Assembly: GCA_030247885.1 (NCBI GenBank)
Contig: JAPDRO010000019.1
Coordinates: 186,001 to 250,000, forward strand
Source: Taxawa tesnikishii (nom. ined.)
Lineage: Eukaryota > Ascomycota > Dothideomycetes > Dothideales
Direction of reading: 5' to 3'
DNA length: 64,000 nucleotides
The notes under the pieces are model-generated. The model searched no databases, was not told the DNA's origin, and saw only the letters and a list, made by a program, of their open reading frames with translations. Each line of letters begins with the position of its first letter. Position 1 is the first letter of the stretch. This document shows, piece after piece, positions 11,945 to 22,847 of this stretch. A program made the position numbers and the translations under genes.

Positions 11945-12691
11945 TTACGACGAGGTCATGGTGCTGTGCTTGCTCCTGGCCTGCTGGATATCCTGCTCGT
12001 GCATCTGCCTCAGGTCGCCGGTGTTCGGGACACCGCCCGTGATGTTCGACGTGAGCAACTCCTTCGCGTATCCCAGCGCGCCGACTTGCGCTTTGTAGTA
12101 GGAGATGTCTGCGATGGTCGTCAGCTTTGATCCTCTTACGCTTCACGCAACCCGGAAAGGACCCACAGTTTGGCTTGACTTCAATGAGAGTCATGCGCGG
12201 ATCGCTAGCGCTGCCGTCGTGCTTTCCATCACCCAGGTCACCAAACCAGGCAGCGGCGCCGCGGTTCCAAATCTCCTTGATGCGTGGGTCGCTGCTGCTG
12301 GTCGTCGCGGTGCCGGAAATGCTGACCCAGTCCTGAGATGAGCTGTTCTGGAACACTAAGCTGCAGGTGCCATTGCTGTCTTTCAGGTCTGAGAACTTTT
12401 GGCTGTGGTTGTTGGCAAGGAAGAGGAAGTCTGGTCCGCTGCGCTTGGCAATGGCCATACTGCGTGCGACTGGCTGTAGAGCATATCAGATATGTTGTAG
12501 AGGACAACGTGCAGAGGGATACGTACGCCAATGTTCTTGCGGTAGGTACCCAGAAGACCGACCTTGAGGTCGTCACAGATCTTGTAGAGCTCCTCGAACT
12601 TCTGCTCCATTGGAGTCTTGTCGTCCCATTGCCTTGCGACCGAAGGGTCGTTCTGGGCGTTGATGTCCTCGGACTTGACTGGCTCAGGCAT
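11945..12691 (-). CDS. bli-3: Bli-3 type FMN-binding split-barrel protein
   Basis: Member of the pyridoxamine 5'-phosphate oxidase-like, general-stress-protein-26 fold, close to the Neurospora blue-light-induced protein BLI-3. Exons on the minus strand are 12691-12527, 12473-12167 and 12108-11945, for 211 residues, the usual family size. Conserved stretches are NDPSVARQWDDKTPMEQKF, the barrel strand SMAIAKRSGPDFLFLANNHS, QDWVSISGTA, and AAWFGDLGDGKHDG followed by DPRMTLIEVKPNYISYY across intron 2. Introns are 53 and 58 nt. Family members bind flavin; the reaction of BLI-3 proteins is not established. In Neurospora the gene is light-induced through the White Collar complex, so light or stress control is likely here but not shown. 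Confidence 0.92.
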
Positions 12692-13404
12692 GTTGGTTGT
12701 TTTAAAGAGCCTTAAAAGCAGGAGTAAGGTGTAGAGAAGAGGTTGTGTTGATGAACTGACGCTTGAGCGGTATGTTGAAGTGATTATATACCAACAACAA
12801 ACCGAGTACACGTCTACAGGTACCCATAACTATGACTGTGCTCTGACGATATGGCCCTGCCTGCGCATTTGCCCTGCAGCGGCGTACGGATGTTCTGCTT
12901 TGCGAAGCGGTGCAGGAAGAAGTCGTGATGTCAACACCAAGATGGAGTGGGGTGAGCGGGAAGACTCCACGTGCGTGAACTCACTTCCTGAAATGGAAAA
13001 CCCCGGGGAACCGTGTGATCTAGACTGCAACGCATCTCGGGAAATGGAGATTCGTCTTCCCGGTAGATCTGTATGTGAGAATACCATGGCGGGGCTGTCA
13101 AAGAAAACATATGTTTTCCCGCCCTCTTTGGAGCCTGCACGGAGCAACAACTGAGCAACGGAACCCCAGGACTGAGGCCCAAGCAAACGGAAGGGTGGAG
13201 CAATGACGAACCTCCTGATCCATAACGGACTGCAAGCGTCTTCCGAGCGATGTATAATACAGTGTTGATACGAAGCTTGGAACCTGTGCTGCGAACCTAG
13301 ATCTAAAGGTACTAACGAACAAAATCGCCGAAGAACTCCTCGCTAGAACCAACCCCTTTCCCGATGCCAAATGACTGATGCATGCTCTATGCCGAGCCTC
13401 GCCC
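12692..13404. promoter_or_regulatory. bli-3 promoter region
   Basis: The 713-bp gap between the bli-3 start and the 3' end of the DnaJ gene. GATC words near 13017 and 13065 resemble half of the loose GATC-based elements bound by White Collar, but such words are common by chance. No ORF here looks real. Confidence 0.45.
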
Positions 13405-15046
13405 TTAGAATGGGAACCCGCCAGGGAACTGGAATCCCCACCGCCTCCATGCTGGAATTTGAATTGCTGACCCCCGCCGCTCCCCTGCCGGAACATGAAC
13501 TGCTGGCCACCACTGGGGTTGAAGCCAAACGGGCTGCCCTGGAACGGATTTCCCTGCTGGCTGGTGTCATTCGGGTCATCGCCCCTATCGAACCTCGCCT
13601 TGAGCTCTGGATCGCTCAAGACCTCGTAAGCCTCGTTAATGGCCGCCATCTTCTTCTGTGCCTCCTCGGCACTGACGCCCTTCTGCGCGGCCTTGTCCGG
13701 GTGGTATTCCTTTGATGCCTTGCGGTATGCGCGCTTGATCTCACGCTCGTCGGCGTCACGCGACACGTCGAGGACTTTATAGTAATCCTTTGCTTAGAGC
13801 GTTTGAGCAGCGTTTGGGCTTTTGCAGCAGTTCTTGTACTTTTGCGAGCCCGGGTTGTGTTCATTTGCTTGGTTGAGTGTGCGGATTGCTGCTTCGAAGT
13901 CGTCGCCGTCGGTTTCGCGGGTTGCTTTGCCAATGAGAGCGTGCAGGTGGTTCGGGTTGTATTGGAGGGCTTCGGTACAGTAGGGTTGTGACTTCTTGAG
14001 GTTGTTCATCTGATAAAGACTGTGTCAGCATTGTCTCGACAAGTGGAAGATTGGAGTGCATACCTCCACATATGCCTCGCAAGTTCGCCCGATCAGCTCG
14101 GCGTAGAGGTTCGAAGGCGCCTTCGGGTAAATAAATCCTTGCTCCTGATACTGCTTGGCCTCATCCTGCACCCCCTTAAGCAAACCCTCGTCCTCTCCAG
14201 ACGGTATCAGAGCCTTAATCGCACTATTGTATTGCCTCTTCTCCATGAGCTGCTGAATCTTCTGCAGCTGCTTATCTATGGCCTTCTCCCGCTTGAGCAA
14301 CTTGCTGCAGGGCTTCGAATCTGGGTCCGAATGCAGGCATTTCCTCGCTTGAGCCAGTCCGTTAGCCCTCTCGTTGAGCGCAAAGAACGACGTTGCCGAA
14401 ATTTGCATGTGCGAGTTCGTAGAGGAAGACGTCTGCGAAACGTGCAAAAGATCACTGAGTCCTTCCATAATCTCGCCCTTCTCAAACCGGCACCTTGCGC
14501 GCCGTTCTCGTAGAGGCAGCGAGGCGCCAGCTACGAGGATTGCCGTATCTGCGTGTGATGTACAGCCCGCCCAATCCCCAGTCTTCTCTGCCTCAGCGGA
14601 CAATGTCGCTGCGCCTTGAGCCTCTTCCAACTCTGCCAGCTCTTGTCCGCCCTTCTTCCCTGCCTTCGCATAATCCGCCTTCGCTCCGTCCCAATCGGCA
14701 TTCCTGCTCCTTATCTTCGCCCTCTGCACTAATGCGCCCTCAAAATCCGGCTTGATTGCGAGCACCCTGTCGAAGTCCTGGCTTGCTTGTGTACTCTTCC
14801 CCAGCTGGAGGTACGCCGCTCCTCGCCTGAAAAGCGTAAGGTAGTTTTTGGATCCCTTGAGATAGCCGCATCGAAATATGTGAGTGCATCCTGTGCCTGT
14901 CCAGAGGCTAGGGCGGTGTTTGCGGAAGAGATGAGCTGGTTGACTGGCGTGTCGGCAGGGATATCTGAAGCCGAGAGAGCGTTGCAAAGCGGTACAGACG
15001 AGAGGGTAATTGCCCCCAGAGCAAACAATTGGAAAGGCAGTATCAT
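13405..15046 (-). CDS. ER-lumenal TPR-DnaJ cochaperone (DNAJC3/p58IPK type)
   Basis: Cochaperone of Hsp70/BiP in the ER lumen. The N-terminus (MILPFQLFALGAITLSSVPL, ending near LCNALSA) is a signal peptide. TPR repeats fill about residues 30-400 (LTLFRRGAAYLQLGKSTQAS and similar). The J domain near residue 415 has DYYKVLDVSRDADEREIKRA and the catalytic HPD within KEYHPDKAA. A Gly/Phe tail ends FQFPGGFPF. One 54-nt intron lies at 14010-14063. The consensus carries five single-base gaps, all in homopolymers: 14845-14849, 13840-13843, 13820-13823, 13789-13791 and 13436-13439. Adding one base to each gives a continuous 530-residue family member, and the three clustered gaps rebuild the linker QKAQTLLKRSKQKDYYKVL. 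I read these as assembly errors. Confidence 0.88.
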
Positions 15047-15189
15047 GGCGCTGGTGGCATGAAGTATGGAGTGTCGGATTGGATCAAGAGGTTGTCGTGC
15101 CAGATAAAGAAACGGCATGTGAAAGGTGGCATTTACGGGGTTCTGACCGTCTTGCCGGGAAAACGTTTGTAATGATAATGGTAAGCTAT
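15047..15189. promoter_or_regulatory. Upstream region of the DnaJ gene
   Basis: Short promoter-side flank before the base composition changes. No element is recognised. Confidence 0.4.
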
Positions 15190-15640
15190 CAATCGTTTCC
15201 TAACCTACTCGGCAAATCCAAAAGTAAATCAAAATTCGGAGTTTTGCCGCTATTGTACGCTTCGGATGCTTATGCAGTAAACGAAATGGACACCATATAA
15301 CTGGCACGGTTAATGCAATCATTTTGAGCCTATATGCATGTATATACCACGTATGGTTGTTGAGATATCCAATGTTGAAAGGGGTGTAAAGCGTGCCAAG
15401 ACCTCCAGATTATGATTTACTTTTGGATTCCACCGAGTATCATAGACTGCTATCTTTCCTCCGCTTTGAAATATACTATCTAATGGATAAGACAACACAG
15501 AAAGATACACTGCTAGATCTTCTTTTATAAAACTTTTTCTTATTTTTACAGGCGCTGTGGTATCGTTGCTACTTTATAACATCATTGTTCCTAAAGTTTA
15601 AGTAATTACCATCTTGAACGGGTCCCATCTTCGGCAGCCG
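15190..15640. other. AT-rich, TpA-rich segment
   Basis: Clearly richer in A and T than its surroundings (runs such as cttttataaaactttttctt), without an ORF above about 60 codons. It sits beside a decayed gene copy. Repeat-induced point mutation of an old repeat could leave such a stretch, but I see no element ends and cannot name a family. Confidence 0.5.
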
Positions 15641-16308
15641 TAATCGTAATAACCTTTTGTGGTTTGCCCACCACTGCATGTGTCCCTTAATCGTCCATCA
15701 AGTCAATGACGGTGATGGCTTCCTTGTTTTCAGGTACCGATACCCACCCGGGCACTTGTTGGGTATCTTACGCTTTGTCTCTACCACGGCAGAGGCGCGC
15801 AGGTCTCTGCTTCCGGAGTTCTCCAATCAAGATTACCGGCTGCGCCTCGGCCAGAGGATGATCGCAATCCAGATCCGTGTACGAGGTGGTTGAGGACGTG
15901 GTAAGTTTCGGAACGAGAGAGGGTTGTGAAAGCGGTGGTTGTTGGTGCATGGGTTTCTGCGGCGGAAGGGATTCGGAAGTTCGTGCTGTGGTGGTGTCCA
16001 GTGAGGGCTGGCCGACCCTTTAGATAGTGTCCGGAGTGTCAAGAGTCAGTAAAAGGAGGCGGTCATCGTCATGTAAGCTGAATCCATCTGGGTCGTCGAG
16101 GGCCAACATCGTGGGCCACTATTGGCTCTTGCGTATAGTACTATGTGAGGAAGGGAGCTGGGACCGAGACACTGCAGACGCCGGTTCAGCGTCGGCGATA
16201 TGACCAGCGATCTGCGTGAGAGCTGCTGACGCCACGGAGCAAGAGCTTGCTCCAGAATACTTAGCGATTTCTGATTCTTGCGCTCTTCGCTTACGTCTCG
16301 GGCCATAG
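15641..16308. other. Possible remains of the 3' part of the nuclease relic
   Basis: Minus-strand frames contain Ser/Thr/Pro-rich pieces such as LSQPSLVPKLTTSSTTSYTD near 15850-15930, which could be the low-complexity tail of the XPG-type copy to the right. Frames change repeatedly and no intact gene is present. Confidence 0.3.
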
Positions 16309-16945
16309 TCAGTGGAAGGATCTATCGCAGATTCCGTTCAAGCACACCGTGCTCGTATTGCGCAGCCTTGAGTGCGATTTTCGGGCCGCATCCGGGTAGG
16401 CCCTCCACATTGTAGTCGCCTCCGCTGAGCACGCGAACATCAGATTGTCAGTCATCACTCCATACAGCATCAATGATGCCCTGTTGCTGCATCCGCGCGC
16501 ATTCTGCTTCAGCTTCTGCGGGTGCCCTACGGCGCGATACGCCCAGTTGATCGAGCAGTTTAAGAAGAAGCTTGACACGATACCATTGTATGCGGCCAGC
16601 AATTTCGCCTCTCTTCCAAGGCTTCCCTGGTCCATCGAAACAAAAACGAGGTGGACATTAAGTTTCAATAACCGGCAGACTCTTCAATAGATAGCCTTCT
16701 CCCGGGGTTGGCTTTCGGTATACCTGATGTGCTGAGTGAGTGAAGGATGAGATCTAAGTAGAGCGTCTACTTACCGTCGTGGATTTATTGCTCAAGGGCA
16801 CCCGTCATGTTGCTGAACCTCCATCCAGTTTCATCGACGGCGATGCGCAGCGACCTTCCGGTACGCTTGATGTGTTCCGAAACTAGTTCAGCAATGGGTG
16901 TGATTTGGCCGTCTCCGACGACTTCCCACGATCTAACAAGTCTTA
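16309..16945 (-). pseudogene. Decayed XPG/Rad2-family nuclease copy (GEN1-like)
   Basis: Three minus-strand blocks match the XPG N and I domains of flap/Holliday-junction nucleases in the right order. Near 16810-16940: ITPIAELVSEHIKRTGR then LRIAVDETGWRF. Near 16455-16660: VFDGPGKPWKRGEIAG and APAEAEAECARMQQQGIID, with the acidic residues typical of the active site. Near 16380-16435: VLSGGDYNVEGLPGCGPKIA. The blocks are in different frames with stops between them. The segment normally lying between the LMFGC-like motif and LSGGDY (some 40 residues) is gone, so this is real decay, not the single-base homopolymer gaps seen in living genes here. The start codon region is also lost. An intact paralogue is expected elsewhere in the genome. 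Confidence 0.82.
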
Positions 16946-17294
16946 ATCAAATGAAAACTAAAGGCGTACGAAGCTCCTGCCCAGTGATGCCCATTGCGCC
17001 TCAATGCACCTACTATTGACCGGGAACGATCGGTGCGGAGGAACGCTCAGCCTGTTGAAGGTCGAAGCGCAGTAACAGAAAAAGAATTGAACAAGCCTTG
17101 CAACGGCGTACAACAGTCGATCACATCGTCGAATCCACCAGGATTGAAACACTTGTGAGGGTTGTGCGAGCTTCGAACCTTCGATGAAGGGAGTTGCGCC
17201 CGACGCGACGCGCTCAGGTCTTGGCGCGTTTCAATTAATTTCGAAGTTGTTTCCATGGCCATCTCTCTTCATCCGTCAATGAACAGTACTCATC
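16946..17294. other. Intergenic region right of the nuclease relic
   Basis: No gene, repeat or RNA recognised; it forms the 3' flank of the nitrilase gene. Confidence 0.5.
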
Positions 17295-18403
17295 TCACCT
17301 CAACTCAATGTCCCCAGGCCGTAGATGCAACTTCTCCCTCTTATCTACTCCCAACCATAATAGATCTGGCCGCGAGTAGTGACCGACAACGTCAACAAAC
17401 GCCTTAGACTTAAGTATTTCGTCCACTTTCAGATCTGCGTAAATTAGTGTCTCTTTGGTCTCCTCAACATCTTCTGAGATCTGTCTGCCGTCTGGACCAA
17501 AGATTGCGGAGCTCCCTCCTCCAGGGTGGTTCATCAGAGCTCCCGCTCCCGTTCCCATGATGTCGACGCCTTTCTCCGTAATCACTGCTGTTGTGTGCAG
17601 CACGAATGATTGCGACTCAATCGCGTAAGTCCTGGAGAGATTGCGGCAGCCTGGATACAGTGAGACGCTGGGTTTGCAGCGGTGAAGTAAGAGTACTCAC
17701 CCTCTTTCGTCATGGACCAGAGTTCCTGTTCGCCTGCATAGGGAAACAGCGGTGGCCACGCTGCGACGTGAAAGGCTTCCCTCTGGGTTGCCGTGTGGTA
17801 CTTCAACAGCGGTTGGATATGTTCCCAGCAAGCCAGTTGCCCCACGTTGCCCACAGGTGTCGAGACCACGTTAGTCAAGCTCTCTCCTGAGCAATTGCCA
17901 AACACGGTTCTTTCCATGTGGGTGGGCATCAGCTTCCTCCTGCGCATCTGAATGTCTCCGGACACGCCAATGGTGCACTGAGAGATGTAGAGAGAGCTGC
18001 GGTCGTTCCCGGAGAAGCCAAGCGCCACCGTGATCTTGTTCTTCTTCGCACAATCCTGGATGCTTCTCATCTCTGGCGAATCCACGGCCAGTGAGTTCTG
18101 GATGTAACGACGGCTCATGTCGAAATCTACGGGTCGAGACCTGCATCCACCGGTAGGTTAACGAGTCGTTTTGTTCAAGCAGATCACCATTGCCAATGCA
18201 TTCGCCGATTCCTGCACTCACCATATCCAGCAAGGGTAGCCTGGGATCCAGCATTCGGGAAAAGAGATTAGTTGGGTGCCTTTCTCCGCCGCCGCTTCGA
18301 TCAGCTTGCACGTCTTCTTGACCGATGCCTGTAGGTCGAGCCATTCCGGCTCTGCTTGGGTAACCGCTACTCGGACTGTCTCTTGAACACCGTTCTGAGC
18401 CAT
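17295..18403 (-). CDS. Nitrilase-family carbon-nitrogen hydrolase
   Basis: Cytosolic hydrolase of the nitrilase branch, which converts nitriles to acids (or cyanide to formamide in related fungal enzymes). Exons on the minus strand are 18403-18222, 18140-17701 and 17650-17295, for 325 residues, the standard size. The catalytic triad is visible: Glu in [13 protein letters not shown], Lys in [11 protein letters not shown] and Cys in GQLACWEH. Intron 1 (81 nt) joins CWIW to SRPVDFD; intron 2 (50 nt) joins TKEG to [16 protein letters not shown]. The C-terminus has [20 protein letters not shown]. The substrate cannot be told from sequence. Its 3' side faces the decayed nuclease island; its promoter is shared with DNA ligase I. 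Confidence 0.93.
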
Positions 18404-19005
18404 CCCCAGTCAAGCCTACAATACTATCTACCCACAGAAAATTAAAAAGCAGCCAGTGATGAATCACAAGCTGAGGCAAGATAACAAGTAGAACGAGGAA
18501 TCCTGCGGATGGAATTCCAGGTCTTGTACGCATGATACACTTTAGATGGGCGGCCTGGTACGGGATTCACCCTCATGACCGTGAATGTGTTTCCCCTCTT
18601 CTCTCGACCAATTGCGAGGCTTACAGCCCAGTACGCCAAAAGATTAGCGATGTGCACCTGAGATATGACCATGCGACTGCGTTGGGAACCAGAAGCTGTA
18701 CCATGCTGGGAAAAGTATATGATACGGAGAAGACATACAGCGAAATGGGCTTTATTCATCATTCAAGAGAGCAGCGAAAAATAGAGGAGACTGGTAACGA
18801 TAAACAGATCTTTGTCCTGAAATACAGTTGGTCAATGCATTCGTAATGACGTCGCTCCATCTGCAACCACTTTAGAGGTCGCGTTTCGTTCGCGACATGC
18901 ACCAATTCAGGCCACGCAGTAACTGCGGCGCTCGTCCTCCATTCATAACATCTTGATATCTCGGGTTCTCACGCCAAACCGCAACAGAAAGGGGCCGCAA
19001 TCACT
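18404..19005. promoter_or_regulatory. Divergent promoter of nitrilase and DNA ligase I
   Basis: The 602-bp gap between two divergent starts. No supported ORF and no clear element beyond ordinary AT-containing words. Confidence 0.5.
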
Positions 19006-21691
19006 ATGAACGCAACGAATAAGCGTCGCAAGACGAACAACTACCAGGCTTCCCCAAAGACCGTCCGCAGTATAGACTACTTCTTCGGCAAGCAGAGAAT
19101 TGGAGACGCGAAAAGTACACAGAGAGAGAAAGACGAGGATCAAGAGGACGGGACATTGTCTGACGAGCAACTGGCGCGGAAGCTCCAGGCAGAGTGGGAT
19201 GAACAAGACCGGACAGCGAGAAATCAGAACAACACGGATCCAGAGGTAGTAATACAGCGATCAGAGTCGCCCCTTAAACCCTCAAGGTTGTCGCCAGAAA
19301 CCGAACAACTTGGGGAGGCAGCAGTGACAGAAGACGGAGATGCGCAGACCGTGCAGGAGAAACCCGGTCCTCAGCCGGTGAAACAGAACGGCTCCACTTT
19401 GTTCGGACAGAAAAACAAGAACACGTTATCACTGCAGTCGGCGGCAACGGACGAGGACAGCATCTGTCAAAGCATACCGTTCGACGATAGCCCATTGGCG
19501 TTCGACCCGGGAAGTACATCCCAGACCTGAAGAAACAATGGGCAGCAGACGGGGGCAACGCAACGTATGGACTGCTTACCCGGTGTTTCGTCTTGGTCAA
19601 CAGCACCACTAGCCGCATCAAGATTGTGGATACGCTTGTCAACTTACTAAGAACGATTATCGAAGGGGATCCCGAGAGCTTGCTCCCGGCTGTATGGCTC
19701 GCCACTAATTCCATATCCCCACCATACATAGATCTCGAGCTCGGGTTGGGCGGTTCTGCCATATCTAAGGCTCTGAAGAAGGTGTGTGGATTGGATAATG
19801 CCGCGCTCAAGTCTTTGTACAACAAACACGGAGATGCTGGCGATGTAGCATTCGAGGCAAAGAAGAAGCAGAGCATGACCTTGAAGAAGCCCAAGCCTCT
19901 AACAATTAAGGGAGCCTTCGATAGTCTGGTCAAGATTGCCAATGCAAGAGGCCATGGCTCTGTGGAGGTCAAGCAACGGATTGTAGAGCGGCTGGTACAG
20001 GACGCCCGAGGTGCTGAGGAAAGCAGGTACATTGTGCGGACACTGGTGCAACATGTATGTATCAACCGCTATGGATCGTGCACTTTCCTAACAGTCATTA
20101 GCTCCGCATAGGCGCGGTCAAGACGACGATGTTGATAGCATTATCTCGCGCATTTCTTCTGTCCCGTCCGGAAGGAGCCGAGTTTCCCATCCGCTCGCGG
20201 CAGGAACTCACTAAGCTGTCTAAACAAGAGCTCACCGAGACCTACGCGCCAGGCGAAGAGATCGTCAAAGCGTGCTTTGCCCGGCGGCCGAATTACAATG
20301 ATCTCGTGCCTACACTGCTCGAGATAGGCGTCTGTGACGAACTTCTCGTACGCTGCGGCCTGGCCCTTCACATCCCTCTCCGTCCCATGCTTGGCGGCAT
20401 TACCAGGGACCTGGGCGAGATGCTCACAAAACTGCAGGGCCGCGACTTCAGCTGCGAGTACAAGTATGACGGACAGCGAGCCCAGGTGCACTGCGACGAG
20501 AACGGCAAAGTCAGCATTTTCTCGCGACATCTGGAACTGATGACGGACAAGTATCCCGATTTGGTCGGCTTAGTGCCGAAGATTCGTGGTGAGGGCGTGA
20601 GCAGCTTCATCATGGAAGGGGAAGTCGTTGCCGTGGACCGTGAGACCGGCGACCTGAAACCCTTCCAGATACTGTCGAACAGAGCTCGGAAGGACGTCGT
20701 GATTGGCAGCGTCAAAGTCGATGTTTGCCTGTTCGCTTTCGACCTCATGTACCTGAACGGCGAAGAGCTGACCAACAGGCCGTTCCGGGAGAGGCGGACG
20801 TTGCTACGGAGCTTATTCATCGAGATCCCGCATCATTTCACCTGGGTCAAGAGTCTGGATGCGACGTCAGCCGACTCAGAAGCGGTATCGGATTTCTTCA
20901 AGAGCGCCACGGACATCAAATGCGAGGGCATCATGGTCAAGGTGCTGGACAATCTACCCAACCCCGACCTTCAAGAAGAGCTTGACGAAGACGGCAACGC
21001 TGTACCGAAACCACCACCCACGCCCTCCAGATCGCCACGCAAAAAGCGTGCCAAGTCCAAACCCAAACCCGGCGACCCACCCGAACCTCCCGAAGAGAAG
21101 GGGAAGGGCGGCCGTCGCAAAGCGCTCCTCGCGACTTACGAACCGGACAAGCGCCTCGATTCCTGGCTCAAAGTGAAAAAGGACTACAACACAACGACCG
21201 ACACGATCGACCTGATCCCCGTCGGAGGCTGGCACGGGCAGGGGCGAAAAGCGAAGTGGTGGTCGCCCATCCTCCTCGCCGCGCGCAACCCGGAGACGGG
21301 ATCGCTCGAGGCGGTAACGAAGTGCATGGCGGGCTTCAGCGACGCCTTCTACACGGCCAACAAAGCCAAGTACGCCGAGGGCGGCGACAACGTCATCTCG
21401 AAACCCTCGTACCTCGAGTATGTCGGCGAGCCGGCCGCCTACTTTGAACCGCAGGAGGTCTGGGAGATTTGCTTTGCGGATATCACGCTCAGCCCGACGT
21501 ACACGGCGGCAATGGGCCTGGTGAGCGAGGAGAGGGGGCTCAGTTTGAGGTTTCCGAGGTTCTTAAGGGTGAGGGAGGATAAGGGGATTGAGGAGGCTAG
21601 CACGACGGATTTCTTGGCGCAATTGTATAGGAAGCAGGAGGCGAAGGCGCCGGCGAGAGAGGCGGTGGTTGAGGACGAAGAGGGCGAGTGA
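19006..21691 (+). CDS. CDC9: DNA ligase I, ATP-dependent (Cdc9 type)
   Basis: Seals nicks between Okazaki fragments and in repair, in the nucleus. Exons 19006-20054 and 20102-21691 encode 879 residues. Near residue 22 RSIDYFFGKQ is a PCNA-binding (PIP-like) motif. The DNA-binding domain includes LLTRCFVLVNSTTSRIKIVD. The adenylation site EYKYDGQRAQVHC carries the nucleotide-accepting Lys of motif KYDGxR. Later motifs include FIMEGEVVAVD, CEGIMVK and SWLKVKKDY; a Lys/Pro-rich insert lies between the last two. The 47-nt intron joins TLVQH to LRIGAVKT. A GGG run at 19509-19511 lacks one base; with it FDPGKYIPDLKKQW is continuous, so this is probably a consensus error. Confidence 0.95.
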
Positions 21692-21704
21692 GTGGAAGAA
21701 TCTT

Positions 21705-21760
21705 TTCTCCTCCTCCTCCTCCTCCTCCTCCTCCTCCTTCTTCTTCTTCTTCTTCTCTCT
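21705..21760. repeat. (TCC)n-(TTC)n polypyrimidine microsatellite
   Basis: Starts about 14 bp after the DNA ligase stop codon, with roughly ten TCC units followed by about seven TTC units. It would be in the 3' untranslated region of the ligase transcript. Confidence 0.9.
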
Positions 21761-21891
21761 TGCTTCTGGGATATCCCGTTTAGGCGTTGTTTCACTCCAC
21801 ACAAAGTTTTACTCGATTCCATCCTACTTCCACTTCTGCTGTGCTTAGAAAAGCGAGAGAGAAAGGGGGGAGGGAGGGTGACACTGATGAT

Positions 21892-22300
21892 TCAGCTGCC
21901 AGCTCGCGCGTATCCTGCGTCACTCTCAAAGCCGGCCTTTGCAATGCTGTCAACGCTTTCCTCAAAGCCCAATACGTGCCCTCTCTTCCACGTCTCGACA
22001 GCATCCCACTCATGCCCCCAAGGCACTTCTTTCCCGCTGTGTGGATTCCAGTGCCCCTCATTGGCAACAGTCGTTGCCCTCACTCACACCACCCTCTCTG
22101 CAACTTTGCTGATAACAGAGACGGCATGGCTTGGCGTCTGCCCTGCGGTGTTTATGCTGTAGGTGCCGTCGTCTTTGATCGAGGTTGTAGGTCTTTGGTC
22201 CGCCGGGCCCCTGCTGTCGAGACCTTTTAGAGCAGTCAGTTCGAACAGGCGTTCTTGAATGAAGGCTCGGAATTTTTTATTTTTTATATTCTGTCCCCTT
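21892..22300 (-). CDS. Unrecognised small protein, 3' part; 5' end unresolved
   Basis: Two minus-strand exons are supported: one from about 22290 down to 22088 and one at 22036-21892, joined by a 51-nt intron with a gtgagt donor and cacag acceptor. The reading is protein-like and charged: FIQERLFELTALKGLDSRG, then SIKDDGTYSINTAGQTPSHA, then GKEVPWGHEWDAVETWKRG, ending DAGYARAGS. No start codon is in frame upstream of the first piece. An exon in another frame further right (22300-22634) may be the 5' part, joined by an intron I cannot place. I do not recognise the family. It is convergent with DNA ligase I, about 200 bp away. Confidence 0.5.
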
Positions 22301-22820
22301 GAGCTTCTTCAATGCGCCAACTCAAGTCTAAGAACATGCTGCTGCTGCTACTTTTACTCGAGCGTTTCTCGGCTCCGCTGGAGATGACACTCCAATCCCT
22401 TTCGGATCCAACTTTGACATCGTTCCATTTCCCATTACCGTTCATAGCTACTCGTATCTCGCTCGAGATGGGCATCTCTCGACATCCGTCGTAAACCATC
22501 CTCTCGTTCAGGGAGGCAAGTCTCCTTTCCTTGAACCCGGCACGAGCATTGTAGTGGCACCAGGTCTGCAGCACGGCAGTCGAGGACGTTGCGCCTTCCG
22601 GTCCCCGGACTGGGCTAGAGCAAAGACGGCGCAATCCCTGGGGGCTTCTGCGTCATGATATGCGTCTGAAGACGCGTGTCAAGAGCTCGATAGGAACCCG
22701 GAGAATGGCCGATGCGAGGCCAGACAAGCCATAGCTGGGACATTGTTGTCCAGCGGAAAAAAAGAAGAAATGGGCTATCCAAGCAGAATATTAGCCAGGA
22801 GTAGCAACAAGTCGTAAAAT

Positions 22821-22847
22821 CATGCTCATGCTCATGCTCATGCTCAT
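22821..22847. repeat. (CATGCT)n hexamer repeat
   Basis: About four and a half copies of catgct, overlapping the stop codon of the coiled-coil gene by a few bases. Confidence 0.8.

Noticed and set aside
13789-13843. Programmed ribosomal frameshifting in the DnaJ gene
   Set aside because: Three shifts in the same direction within 55 bases, each in a homopolymer, fit missing bases far better than recoding; no slippery heptamer with a downstream structure is evident.
15190-15640. Transposon remnant
   Set aside because: AT-rich only; no terminal repeats, target duplications or coding motifs seen, so no element is named.
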